A stretch of 24,542 nucleotides of DNA from an uncultured Prevotella sp. (GCA_902497035.1 CABVDL010000035.1:1-24542), one strand, 5' to 3'; positions 1 through 7,011 are shown, counted from the first letter of the stretch. Notes: generated by a model not told the origin, from the sequence alone. Made by a program: numbers and translations.

Positions 1-1658
1 GAAGCGCTGACGGCATAGTCGGCCTTGAGCGTGGGCAGGAAAGAGGCCGGCACCATGACCAGGCCACGGGCGGGGAGGTCGCGGTCGAACTGTCGCACGC
101 GGTCGTTGAGATAGAAATCGACACCGAAGAAGCGGAGTGCGTTTCCTCCGCGCGGGGTGTGGCCCGTGTAGGCGTAGAGAGGCTCGCTCTTGGCAATGGC
201 GGCAATGCGGCAGGCAAACGGCCTGAGGCTCTTTGTCTGCATGATGGTAGGCTTGTAGTAGCCGTCGATGCCCATGAAGAGCAGCAGTGTCACGATGAGC
301 GACGACAGCACGGGACGCTCGGTGACGGCCCCGATGCGGCGGCGCATGAGCGTCAGCAGTCCGATAACGGATGCGGCGACGGGCAGCATGATGTAGAAGA
401 TGGCTGACACTGAGAGCGGGTCGTAGGCCAGGGCATGGAGCACGGCGATGTTGTCGGCGGCGTGTCGGCCGTGGAAGATGGTGTCGGGTACGGCACCCGT
501 GCGCAGTGTGATGAGCAGTGCCGTCACGAGAAAGCCGGCGGCGGTGAGCAGGCCGATATATACGCGTACGGGAGCGTAGGACCGTTTAGCCAGCCAAACG
601 AGATACTCGGCGATGAGCGTTGCCATGAACGGATAGCAAGGCAGCAGATAGACGCCGCGCTTACTCTTGGGAATGCAGTAGAAGAAGAGGATGAGCAGAA
701 AGGCCAGCCACGTGAATACCTGCAGGGCATCGGCCTTGCGCGCGCTCTCGACGAAGGCACTGCGTGCGAAACGGCGCCAGGGCAGCACGAAGAGAGACGC
801 CAGCAGCAGGAACGTCCAGGGCAGCCAGCCAGAGACAAGCATGAGGATGTTGTAGGGCCAAGGGTTGTCGTGGGTGACGGCCTCCATCTTGCCGAGAAAG
901 CGCCCTACGTTCTCATCCATGACCAGCCAGAGGAAGCCGTCGCCGCCCTGCCGGTAGGCTGCGGCATACCACAGCGCGGGCAGCACGCAGGCCAAGAGGG
1001 CCGCAGGCAGCAGCTTGCCGAAGAGCCGCAGGCAGACAGTAGTCTTGGAGGTGTGGTCGCGCCAGCCCATGACGATGATGAACACTCCCATGACGAAACA
1101 GGGCAGCGCTATGCCCACTGGACCCTTGGTGAGCGTGGCCCCGCTCATGGCGAGTATGGCCAGCCACGGCAGCCGTCGGCAGCCGCGCTCCCACCAGCGG
1201 TAGAGCAGGCAGAGGGCGCCAACGATGAACAGCGCCAGCACCATATCGACGCGGCAGTTGGTGCCGGCCCTGTGCACCTCGAAGGCCGTCAGCGTAAGGC
1301 CTGCGGCAACGATGGCCACGGCACTGTCCTTGCGCCTGGCAACGAACGCGGCCATGGCACTGGCCATGATAATGAGGGCAATGGCTGAGGGCAGGCGCGA
1401 GGTGAGCGGTGTCACCTGACCGGTGGGCAGCGACAGCGTGGCGATGCACCACTGGAAAAATGGCGGCTTGTAGGGAATATCGACGCCGTTGTTGACGGGA
1501 AGTATCCAGTTGTGCTGCTGGAGCATGCTCACGGCCACCACGGCCTCGCGCGGCTCACCCTTTGTGGTGAAGTCGCTGTTGCCGCAAAAAGGCAACAGGG
1601 TGATGGCTGCCACGATGAAGACCAGCCAGAAACTGAAACGACTCTTCTTGTCTATCAT
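1..1658 (-). CDS. ArnT/PMT-like membrane glycosyltransferase (GT39/GT83 type), 3' end outside window
   Basis: An uninterrupted minus-strand frame of about 552 codons runs from ATG at 1658 off the left edge, so the C-terminus is missing. The N-terminus (MIDKKSRFSFWLVF) enters a first membrane helix. The next segment carries GEPREAVVAVSML and then NNGVDIPYKPPFFQW, the first-loop acidic and YKPP/PFFQW pattern of dolichyl-phosphate-mannose mannosyltransferase and ArnT-like enzymes. Repeated hydrophobic helices follow to about residue 440, then a soluble tail. Family members move a sugar from a polyprenyl-phosphate donor to lipid A, protein or glycan on the periplasmic side; the acceptor here cannot be told. 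A TAAATTTG -7 element at 1685-1692 would give a leader of about 20 nt, which supports this start. The gene has its own promoter and lies downstream of the terminator of ncRNA copy 1. Family call is firm, specific substrate unknown. Confidence 0.85.
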   Translation of the reverse strand, partial: MIDKKSRFSFWLVFIVAAITLLPFCGNSDFTTKGEPREAVVAVSMLQQHNWILPVNNGVDIPYKPPFFQWCIATLSLPTGQVTPLTSRLPSAIALIIMASAMAAFVARRKDSAVAIVAAGLTLTAFEVHRAGTNCRVDMVLALFIVGALCLLYRWWERGCRRLPWLAILAMSGATLTKGPVGIALPCFVMGVFIIVMGWRDHTSKTTVCLRLFGKLLPAALLACVLPALWYAAAYRQGGDGFLWLVMDENVGRFLGKMEAVTHDNPWPYNILMLVSGWLPWTFLLLASLFVLPWRRFARSAFVESARKADALQVFTWLAFLLILFFYCIPKSKRGVYLLPCYPFMATLIAEYLVWLAKRSYAPVRVYIGLLTAAGFLVTALLITLRTGAVPDTIFHGRHAADNIAVLHALAYDPLSVSAIFYIMLPVAASVIGLLTLMRRRIGAVTERPVLSSLIVTLLLFMGIDGYYKPTIMQTKSLRPFACRIAAIAKSEPLYAYTGHTPRGGNALRFFGVDFYLNDRVRQFDRDLPARGLVMVPASFLPTLKADYAVSA

Positions 1659-1684
1659 GTTTTGAGTGATTGCGAATGTTGTTG

Positions 1685-1692
1685 CAAATTTA
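1685..1692 (-). promoter_or_regulatory. Candidate -7 promoter element of the glycosyltransferase gene
   Basis: TAAATTTG followed by C on the minus strand matches the Bacteroidota -7 consensus TAnnTTTG and lies 26 bp before the ATG at 1658. No TTG is found 20 nt upstream, so the -33 half is weak. Confidence 0.5.
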
Positions 1693-1780
1693 CGTAATTT
1701 TTCCCATACAGCGCGGAAAAAGTGCGCCGAATAGTGCCGGAGGCCCAAAAACAGCAGATGCCACGACCTGGTAATGGCGT

Positions 1781-1949
1781 AAAAAAGCAAATCCCCATCT
1801 TCCACGCTTGAAAGATGGGGATTTGTGCTAACCTAAAAACTAACTCTTAAACCTAAAAACTAAAAACCTATATGAAACAATCTACTAACCTAATCTGAAT
1901 TAAATTAGGATTTGAATTAGACTCTCACGAGCCGTTGTTTTCAAATCAC
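1781..1949 (-). ncRNA. Candidate small RNA, copy 1 of a two-member family
   Basis: A complete transcription unit with no coding frame. It has a promoter (TTG at 1982-1984, 20 nt, TACCTTTG at 1954-1961), a predicted start near 1949, about 165 nt of RNA, and a terminator hairpin followed by six Ts. The 3' half (about 1826-1896) is shared with copy 2 at 11389-11628, including a 29-nt identical stretch at 1861-1889 and U-rich TTTTTAGGTT repeats in the RNA sense. The 5' part (about 1897-1949) is unrelated to copy 2. All minus-strand frames are closed by frequent stops. It lies between the divergent glycosyltransferase and acyltransferase genes and is separate from both. The start site and RNA nature are inferred. 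The family is not one I can name. Confidence 0.7.
1782..1825 (-). terminator. Intrinsic terminator of ncRNA copy 1
   Basis: A perfect 14-bp stem pairs 1788-1801 with 1812-1825 around a 10-nt loop, and on the minus strand it is followed by GC and six Ts. The stem contains the AATCCCCAT core also used by copy 2. On the plus strand no T-run follows, which fixes the direction. Confidence 0.8.
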
Positions 1950-1953
1950 GATG

Positions 1954-1984
1954 CAAAGGTAGTCGGTTTTCTTGAATGCCACAA
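1954..1984 (-). promoter_or_regulatory. Promoter of ncRNA copy 1
   Basis: On the minus strand, TTG (1984-1982), exactly 20 nt, then TACCTTTG (1961-1954) followed by C. This matches the Bacteroidota -33/-7 promoter and has the same spacing as copy 2, rnr, metK and susC. Confidence 0.75.
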
Positions 1985-2022
1985 GTATTTTAAGGCTGTT
2001 TATGTAAAGTTTCCAAGTTTTA

Positions 2023-2055
2023 TTGATTTAAGTCAACTGTTTGTGTGCGAACACA
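2023..2055 (-). promoter_or_regulatory. Paired dyad operators upstream of ncRNA copy 1 (FNR-like and TGTGT-N4-ACACA)
   Basis: Read on the minus strand, TTGACTTAAATCAA occupies 2036-2023 and TGTGTTCGCACACA occupies 2055-2042, with centres 19 bp apart. The first matches the FNR-type pattern TTGAT-N4-ATCAA with one change. The centre of the first box is about 80 bp before the predicted start. The same pair at the same distances stands before copy 2, although the DNA between the boxes and the -33 element differs there. That contrast suggests selection on the boxes. The regulator is not in this window. Confidence 0.6.
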
Positions 2056-2148
2056 AGACATATTAAAACTATGAAATGTTTTTTAGGAAATGACCGGGCA
2101 AAAATGAAAGGGAGAGGCGGCGCGTCAGGCCTTGGGATAGGCGGCACC

Positions 2149-2169
2149 CCGCGCCTTGGAAAGGCGCGG
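2149..2169. repeat. GC-rich 9-bp palindrome
   Basis: CCGCGCCTT (2149-2157) and AAGGCGCGG (2161-2169) form a 9-bp stem with a 3-nt loop. No T-run follows on either strand, so it is not a convincing intrinsic terminator. Apart from this hairpin, the operator pair and the 34-bp repeats, I see nothing else in 2056-2340. Confidence 0.5.
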
Positions 2170-2192
2170 CACTTAACGAAGAGAAATACCGG

Positions 2193-2294
2193 GGGCTGGC
2201 TGAGATGATGGGGACGAATGGACTACGGGTTGGCTGCGATGATGGGGACGAATGGACTGCGGGCTGGCTGAGATGATGGGGACGGGTGAGACCG
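2193..2294 (+). repeat. Three tandem 34-bp repeats
   Basis: Units begin at 2193, 2227 and 2261, each opening GGGYTGGCTG and carrying the core GATGATGGGGACG. Units 1 and 2 are nearly identical and unit 3 diverges after the core. The array is upstream of the acyltransferase promoter and is not translated if the start at 2375 is right. The frame upstream of 2375 stays open partly because of this repeat. Confidence 0.75.
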
Positions 2295-2349
2295 GGTGGG
2301 CTATCACCGATTTTTTGGGTAAACAGTGGGCATATTGGCAAAAGATAGC

Positions 2350-2357
2350 TACCTTTG
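2350..2357 (+). promoter_or_regulatory. -7 promoter element of the acyltransferase gene
   Basis: TACCTTTG followed by C matches TAnnTTTG and stands 18 nt before ATG 2375. It predicts a start near 2362 and a very short leader, which excludes the in-frame upstream starts from 2252. The -33 half is poor. Confidence 0.6.
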
Positions 2358-2374
2358 CAGGTGTAACTGTGTTT

Positions 2375-3319
2375 ATGTCCATGGTCAACAAGATTATCTA
2401 TTCCTTATTCTATGCGCTCAGCCTGTTGCCGCTTGGCGTGCTTTATGCGCTGTCGGATATGTTCTATTTTCTGGTCTATCGTGTGTTGCGCTACCGCCGT
2501 GGCGTGGTGCGGCACAACCTGACGAGCTCGTTCCCGGAGAAGCCGGTGACGGAGATAAAAAAGATAGAGCGGCAGTTTTACCACTGGTTCTGCGACTATT
2601 TCATGGAATCCATCAAGCTGTTGAGCATCAGCAGGGATGAGCTGGACCGCCGGCTGGTAGTGAAAAATCCCGAGGTGCATGAGCAGTGGTTTCTGAAAGG
2701 ACGTGACACGGCTGGCATCCTCGGCCATTATTGCAACTGGGAGTGGCTGTCGCGCGTTGGCAAGGACATGAACCCGGAGCGCCGCGTGTGCCTGATTTAC
2801 GACCCTCTTCACAGCAAGGCCTTTGACTACTTGTTTCTCAGGCTGCGGTCGGCCCCGCCTGTCGGCGTGCCCACGCCGAAGAAAGACATCCTGCGGCAGC
2901 TTTTCAGTTGGAAGCGGGAGGGTGTGCACAGTCTCGGCGGCTACATCGCCGACCAGGCGCCAAGATGGACCAACATCCATCTGTGGCTGCCCTTCCTTAA
3001 CCATCCCCAGACGCCGGTGTTCACCGGTACAGAGCGCATTGTGAGGAAGATGAACGACGTGGTGTATTATGTGAGGATGACGCGTCCGCGCCGCGGCTAC
3101 TACTCGGTGGAGTACATTCCCATCACCGACGACCCAAAGTCGCTGCCCGAGGGTGAGATTACGCGCCGGTTCTTTGAGCTGCTTGAGCAGTCGGTGCGCG
3201 AGGCTCCGCAGTATTATCTTTGGACCCACAACCGCTGGAAGCGTACGAAAGAGGAGTTTGACCGCCGGTTTGTGGTGGTCAACGGCAAGGTGCAGGAGCG
3301 GGATAGGGCTGCGCGGTGA
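2375..3319 (+). CDS. LpxL/HtrB-family lysophospholipid (lipid A) acyltransferase
   Basis: A 314-residue protein of the family that adds a secondary acyl chain to Kdo-lipid A or a related acceptor at the inner membrane. It has an N-terminal membrane anchor (residues about 6-35), the segment YRRGVVRHNLTSSFPEK typical of LpxL proteins, the catalytic H-X4-E motif in GHYCNWEW (His118 and Glu123), and a C-terminal YYLWTHNRWKRT block that is highly conserved in the family. The length is normal. The frame is open back to 2252, but the TACCTTTG promoter element at 2350 leaves only ATG 2375 or ATG 2381 possible. No Shine-Dalgarno sequence is seen, as is usual in this phylum. It is monocistronic and convergent with rnr, and flanked on both sides by G-rich tandem repeats. 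The acyl donor and acceptor cannot be predicted. Confidence 0.9.
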   Translation: MSMVNKIIYSLFYALSLLPLGVLYALSDMFYFLVYRVLRYRRGVVRHNLTSSFPEKPVTEIKKIERQFYHWFCDYFMESIKLLSISRDELDRRLVVKNPEVHEQWFLKGRDTAGILGHYCNWEWLSRVGKDMNPERRVCLIYDPLHSKAFDYLFLRLRSAPPVGVPTPKKDILRQLFSWKREGVHSLGGYIADQAPRWTNIHLWLPFLNHPQTPVFTGTERIVRKMNDVVYYVRMTRPRRGYYSVEYIPITDDPKSLPEGEITRRFFELLEQSVREAPQYYLWTHNRWKRTKEEFDRRFVVVNGKVQERDRAAR

Positions 3320-3330
3320 CGGAGGATGAT

Positions 3331-3402
3331 GGGGATGATGGGGTTTATGGGCTGAATGGGGTTTATGGGGTGAATGGGGGTGATGGGGTGAATGGGGGAC
3401 CA
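3331..3402 (+). repeat. 9-bp tandem array of G-runs (consensus GGGGTKWAT), possible G-quadruplex
   Basis: Runs of three to five Gs begin at 3331, 3340, 3349, 3358, 3367, 3376, 3385 and 3394, an exact 9-bp period over eight units. The array fills the space between the convergent acyltransferase (stop 3319) and rnr (stop 3419). At least four runs of G with loops of about 5 nt satisfy a quadruplex pattern on the plus strand. Confidence 0.85.
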
Positions 3403-3418
3403 AACACCCCATTGAAAG

Positions 3419-5752
3419 CTATTTCCTGGACTTCCGGCTCCGAGGCTTTCGGGCTTCGGCTTTTTGTTTTTCCGTTTTCTGGGCTTCGGCTCTCTGTTTT
3501 TCCGTTTTCTGGGCTTCGACTCTCTTCTCTTTCGCGAGGCTGAAGTCGAGCTGGCGGCGCTCAAGGTTGGCCTTGGCTACGGTGATGCGGATGGGGTCGC
3601 CGAGCTGGTACTTGTGGTGATGGCGGCGGCCGCGCAGCAGGAAGTTCTTCTCGTCGAACTCGTAGTAGTCGTCGTCGAGGTCGCGCATGGGCACCATGCC
3701 CTCGCAGTGGTTCTCGTCAATCTCCGCATAGATGCCGTAGCTCGTCACGCCGCTGATGTGGGCGTCGTAGGTCTCGCCAATCTTGTCGCCCATGAACTCC
3801 ACCATCTTGTACTTGATGGAGTCGCGCTCGGCGTTCTGCGCCACCTGCTCCATGTCGGAGCAATGCTCGCACAGCTCCTCGTAGTGCTTCTCGTTGGCAG
3901 ACCGTCCGCCATGCTGGTAGCGCGTGAGGAGGCGGTGGACCATGGTGTCGGGATAGCGACGGATAGGTGAGGTGAAGTGGGTGTAATAGTCGAAGCCGAG
4001 GCCGAAGTGGCCGATGTTGTGTGTGGTGTACTTGGCCTTCATCATCGCGCGCAGGGCCACGCTCTGTACGAGTTTCTGCTCACGCTTGCCCTCAACGTCG
4101 TCCATGAGGTGGTTGATGCTCTTTATCATGGCCTTGCGTGTGCCGTCGGTCTTCACTTTCAGGCCGAAGTTGACGACAAACTTCCGCAGCGTTTCCATCT
4201 TCTCGGGGTCTGGGTTGTCGTGTACGCGGTAGGGAAGCACCTTTGCTTTCTTGCCTTTCGGCACGCGCCCGACGCTCTCTGCGACGGTGCGGTTGGCCAG
4301 CAGCATGAACTCCTCAATGAGTTTGTTGGCGTCCTTTGAGCGCTTGAAGTAGCAGCGTGTGGGGTGCCCTTTCTCATCGATGTCGAAGTGCAGCTCCTCG
4401 GTGTCGAACTTCACCGAGCCGTCCTTGAACCGTCGCTCTCGCAGTTTCTTGGCGAGGCGGTCGAGGGTGCAGAGCTCCCAGCCGTACTCATCCTTGTAGC
4501 CGGCCTTTCCCGGGTCGGGTGCGGGCTGTCCGGTACCGTCGACGACGCCGTTGTCCTCCAGCACCTGCTGCGCCTCCTCGTAGGCGAAGCGGCGGTTGGA
4601 GCGGATGATGGTGTGTACGATGCGGAACGCCTTGATCTCGGCCTCGTCGTTGAGGTTGAAGACGACGCTGAACGTGAGCTTGTCCTCATTGGGCCGCAGC
4701 GAGCATACGAAGTTGCACAGCCGCTCGGGCAGCATCGGTATGGTGCGGTCGACGAGATAGACCGACGTGGCGCGCCGCTCGGCCTCCTTGTCGATGACGG
4801 AGCCCTCGGTGACGTAGTGGCTTACGTCGGCAATGTGCACGCCGACCTCATACAGGCCGTTGTCGAGACGCTTGATGGACAGTGCGTCGTCGAAGTCCTT
4901 GGCGTCCCTCGGGTCGATGGTGCAGGTCCAGGTGTTGCGGAAGTCCTCTCGCTCAGCCACGTCCTGCGGAGTGATTTCGCCCGTTATTTTCTCGGCTGCG
5001 GCCTCCACGCGCTTGGGATATTTGTAGGGCAGTCCGTACTGTGCGAGGATGGTGTTCATTTCCACGTCGTTGTCGCCGCTCTGTCCCAGCACGTCAACCA
5101 CCTCGCCTACGATGCTCTTGTGCTCGTCGTCGGGCCACCTTGTGATTTTCACCACCGCCTTGTCGTCGGTCTTTCCGCCCTTGAGTTTGTTTTTCGGGAT
5201 GAGGATGTTCTGCGCGAATGTGTTCTCAGGGGTGACGAGAAACGCGATGTCCTTGTCGACGCGCAGGCGTCCGACAAACTGGTCTTTGGCGCGATGGAGG
5301 ATCTCGATGACCTGAGCCTCCTTGATGTGGTTGCGTCGCCGTGCCATGAACGAGACGCGTACGCGGTCGCCGGAGAGCGCCGACATGGAGTTGCGCTCGG
5401 CCACGAAGATGGGCTCTCCGCCGTCGTCGGGCATGAAGGAGTTCTTTCCGTTCGACTTGCGTATGAACGTTCCCTCCTGCACCTGCCCCTTGGTGTTGAG
5501 CTGGTAGCTGGTGTCGCTCACCTTGGTTACGAAGTCGTCCCAGGCCATCTCCTCCATAATGTCCATGGCGAGCATCTTCAGCGGGTGCGTGTTGAGGTGC
5601 AGCGTGCGGAATATTTCTTTTAGTGTCAGTGCTTTGTCGGGCTGCGATGAGAACAGCTGCTCAAGCTCTGCGGCGAGCTGTTTCTTTGTCATTCGCTTGC
5701 CGGCCTTGGCGGCCTTGCCCTGCTTGGTATTCTTATGGTCTTTCTTTCCCAT
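3419..5752 (-). CDS. rnr: Ribonuclease R (RNB-family 3'-5' exoribonuclease)
   Basis: A 777-residue protein with the full RNase R order: lysine-rich start, N-terminal winged-helix region (about 20-90), cold-shock/OB domains (about 90-240), RNB catalytic domain and C-terminal S1 domain (about 645-735). The magnesium-binding cluster is visible as DPRDAKDFDDALS near residue 280, and HFTSPIRRYPD is the conserved RNB motif. It degrades structured RNA processively, in mRNA turnover and rRNA quality control in the cytoplasm. Downstream of S1 is a basic tail with a repeated QKTEKQ(R/K)AEA unit, encoded by a 30-bp DNA repeat. ATG 5752 follows a matching promoter (TTG-N20-TATATTTG) and a leader of about 80 nt with a hairpin. 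The gene stands alone, convergent with the acyltransferase. Confidence 0.95.
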   Translation of the reverse strand: MGKKDHKNTKQGKAAKAGKRMTKKQLAAELEQLFSSQPDKALTLKEIFRTLHLNTHPLKMLAMDIMEEMAWDDFVTKVSDTSYQLNTKGQVQEGTFIRKSNGKNSFMPDDGGEPIFVAERNSMSALSGDRVRVSFMARRRNHIKEAQVIEILHRAKDQFVGRLRVDKDIAFLVTPENTFAQNILIPKNKLKGGKTDDKAVVKITRWPDDEHKSIVGEVVDVLGQSGDNDVEMNTILAQYGLPYKYPKRVEAAAEKITGEITPQDVAEREDFRNTWTCTIDPRDAKDFDDALSIKRLDNGLYEVGVHIADVSHYVTEGSVIDKEAERRATSVYLVDRTIPMLPERLCNFVCSLRPNEDKLTFSVVFNLNDEAEIKAFRIVHTIIRSNRRFAYEEAQQVLEDNGVVDGTGQPAPDPGKAGYKDEYGWELCTLDRLAKKLRERRFKDGSVKFDTEELHFDIDEKGHPTRCYFKRSKDANKLIEEFMLLANRTVAESVGRVPKGKKAKVLPYRVHDNPDPEKMETLRKFVVNFGLKVKTDGTRKAMIKSINHLMDDVEGKREQKLVQSVALRAMMKAKYTTHNIGHFGLGFDYYTHFTSPIRRYPDTMVHRLLTRYQHGGRSANEKHYEELCEHCSDMEQVAQNAERDSIKYKMVEFMGDKIGETYDAHISGVTSYGIYAEIDENHCEGMVPMRDLDDDYYEFDEKNFLLRGRRHHHKYQLGDPIRITVAKANLERRQLDFSLAKEKRVEAQKTEKQRAEAQKTEKQKAEARKPRSRKSRK
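3451..3540 (-). repeat. 30-bp in-frame tandem repeat in the rnr 3' end
   Basis: Units start at 3451, 3481 and 3511. The first two are nearly identical and the third is partial. On the minus strand they encode the decapeptide unit KTEKQ(R/K)AEAQ in the basic tail of RNase R. The period is a multiple of three, so copy-number changes keep the frame. Confidence 0.8.
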
Positions 5753-5781
5753 AGTAGTAGAGATTTAAATGTCGTTTCCCG

Positions 5782-5823
5782 GCAACCATTCTTATCATTG
5801 GTATTGCTGTCTTGAATGGTTGC
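5782..5823 (-). promoter_or_regulatory. Hairpin in the rnr 5' leader
   Basis: GCAACCATTC (5782-5791) is perfectly complementary to GAATGGTTGC (5814-5823), giving a 10-bp stem around 22 nt. It lies wholly inside the predicted untranslated leader, between the promoter at 5836-5866 and the ATG at 5752. There is no T-run, so it is a leader structure and not a terminator. Function is not evident. Confidence 0.6.
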
Positions 5824-5835
5824 TTTTATACTGTG

Positions 5836-5866
5836 CAAATATAGTGGAAAGTTTTATTTTCGGCAA
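5836..5866 (-). promoter_or_regulatory. Promoter of rnr
   Basis: On the minus strand, TTG (5866-5864), 20 nt, TATATTTG (5843-5836) followed by C: a full Bacteroidota -33/-7 pair. The predicted start is near 5831, about 80 nt upstream of the ATG. Confidence 0.75.
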
Positions 5867-5993
5867 TCAAAAGACTGTAAATTATCTTTAAAAGGAAGAA
5901 GAAATCGTTGCGTGCCGCTTCTTTTTCCAGCCGCAATTGCGCGCGCAAAACAAAAAAATGACGGGACAAGGGGATAAAGTCCGATTAATGTAG

Positions 5994-6001
5994 TAACTTT
6001 G
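5994..6001 (+). promoter_or_regulatory. -7 promoter element of the epimerase-PAP2-miaB-ABC operon
   Basis: TAACTTTG matches TAnnTTTG and is only 14 nt before ATG 6016, so the transcript would be nearly leaderless (about 10 nt). No TTG is present 20 nt upstream. The rest of 5867-5993 shows no further structure I can support. Confidence 0.5.
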
Positions 6002-6015
6002 TAACCTGATTGATT

Positions 6016-7011
6016 ATGAAGATATTGATAACCGGTGCCAGTGGCTTCATTGGCAGTTTTATCGTTGAGGAGGCCCTCAGGCGCGGCTTCGAGACATGGG
6101 CAGGCGTGCGGGCCAGCAGCTCGCGTGCGTACCTGCGGGATGCGCGCATCCATTTCATCAACCTTGACTTCTCGTCGGAAGACAGGCTCGTGGAGGCCCT
6201 GCGGGACCGCGACTTCGACTATATTGTCCATGCGGCAGGCATCACCAAGGCCCTGCACAAGGACGACTTCATGCGCGTCAACTATGAGGGGACGCGCAAC
6301 CTTGTGCACGCCATTCTCAAGACGGGCATGCCCCTCAGACGCTTCATCTACATGAGCAGCCTGAGCGTCTTCGGCGCCATCAGGGAGCGGCAGCCCTATC
6401 TGGAGATAGAGGAGAGCGACCTGCCGAAGCCCAACACCGCCTACGGCCGCAGTAAGCTCAGGGCAGAGCAGTTTCTCGACAGCATCGGCAACGATTTCAA
6501 CTACATCGTCCTCCGGCCCACCGGCGTGTATGGGCCGCGTGAGAAGGACTACTACGTGATGATGAAAAGCATCAGGGACCATGTGGATTTCAGCGTGGGC
6601 TTCCGGCGGCAGGACATCACGTTCGTCTATGTGAAGGATGTGGTGCAGGCCGTCTTCCTGGCCCTGGACCACGGCATGTCGGGCCGGAAATACTTCCTCT
6701 CCGACGGCGAGGTGTATCAGAGCGCCACGTTCAGCGCCTATATTCACGACGAGCTGGGCAAGCCCTGGTGGCTGCGCCTCAAGGCGCCGATATGGGTGCT
6801 GCGGCTCGTCACGATGTGCGGCGAGTATGTGGGCAGGCTGACCGGGAAGATGATAGTGCTCAACAACGACAAGTTCAACATCCTCAGACAGCGCAACTGG
6901 CGGTGCGACATCGAGCCGGCCTGCGACGAGCTGGGCTACCATCCCCGCTACAAGCTGCGCGAGGGCGTCAGGGAGACGGTGGCCTGGTATAAGAAAGAGG
7001 GATGGCTGTAA
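6016..7011 (+). CDS. NAD(P)-dependent epimerase/dehydratase (extended SDR)
   Basis: A 331-residue extended short-chain dehydrogenase. The Rossmann glycine motif is GASGFIG (residues 7-13), the catalytic serine region is MSSLSVFG (113-120), and the YxxxK pair is Tyr143/Lys147 in AYGRSK. A C-terminal substrate-binding part follows the PTGVYGPRE block. Such enzymes act on nucleotide sugars, but the same fold also serves as a sterol or oxidised-ceramide reductase, so the substrate is open. The annotated start could be a TTG at 6010, but ATG 6016 is preferred because of normal start use and the -7 element at 5994. It is the first gene of the operon and overlaps the PAP2 gene by one base (TAATG), which implies translational coupling and a shared pathway. 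Confidence 0.85.
   Translation: MKILITGASGFIGSFIVEEALRRGFETWAGVRASSSRAYLRDARIHFINLDFSSEDRLVEALRDRDFDYIVHAAGITKALHKDDFMRVNYEGTRNLVHAILKTGMPLRRFIYMSSLSVFGAIRERQPYLEIEESDLPKPNTAYGRSKLRAEQFLDSIGNDFNYIVLRPTGVYGPREKDYYVMMKSIRDHVDFSVGFRRQDITFVYVKDVVQAVFLALDHGMSGRKYFLSDGEVYQSATFSAYIHDELGKPWWLRLKAPIWVLRLVTMCGEYVGRLTGKMIVLNNDKFNILRQRNWRCDIEPACDELGYHPRYKLREGVRETVAWYKKEGWL

Noticed and set aside
435..1388. Plus-strand open frame of 317 codons
   Set aside because: It is antisense to the glycosyltransferase frame, has a low-complexity His/Gln/Glu-rich composition with no domain, and arises from GC-rich codon bias.
1871..1899. Short plus-strand peptide frames (MKQSTN...) in the RNA units, as alternative to a minus-strand RNA
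   Set aside because: The frames are 6-8 codons and differ at the end between copies, no plus-strand promoter precedes them, and the hairpins have T-runs only on the minus strand.
2252..2374. Upstream extension of the acyltransferase frame
   Set aside because: It spans the tandem repeat and the TACCTTTG promoter element, and family members start near the membrane anchor beginning at 2375.
4364..5623. Plus-strand open frame of 419 codons
   Set aside because: Lies wholly antisense to rnr; the Val/Leu/His/Asp pattern is the mirror of the RNase R codons.
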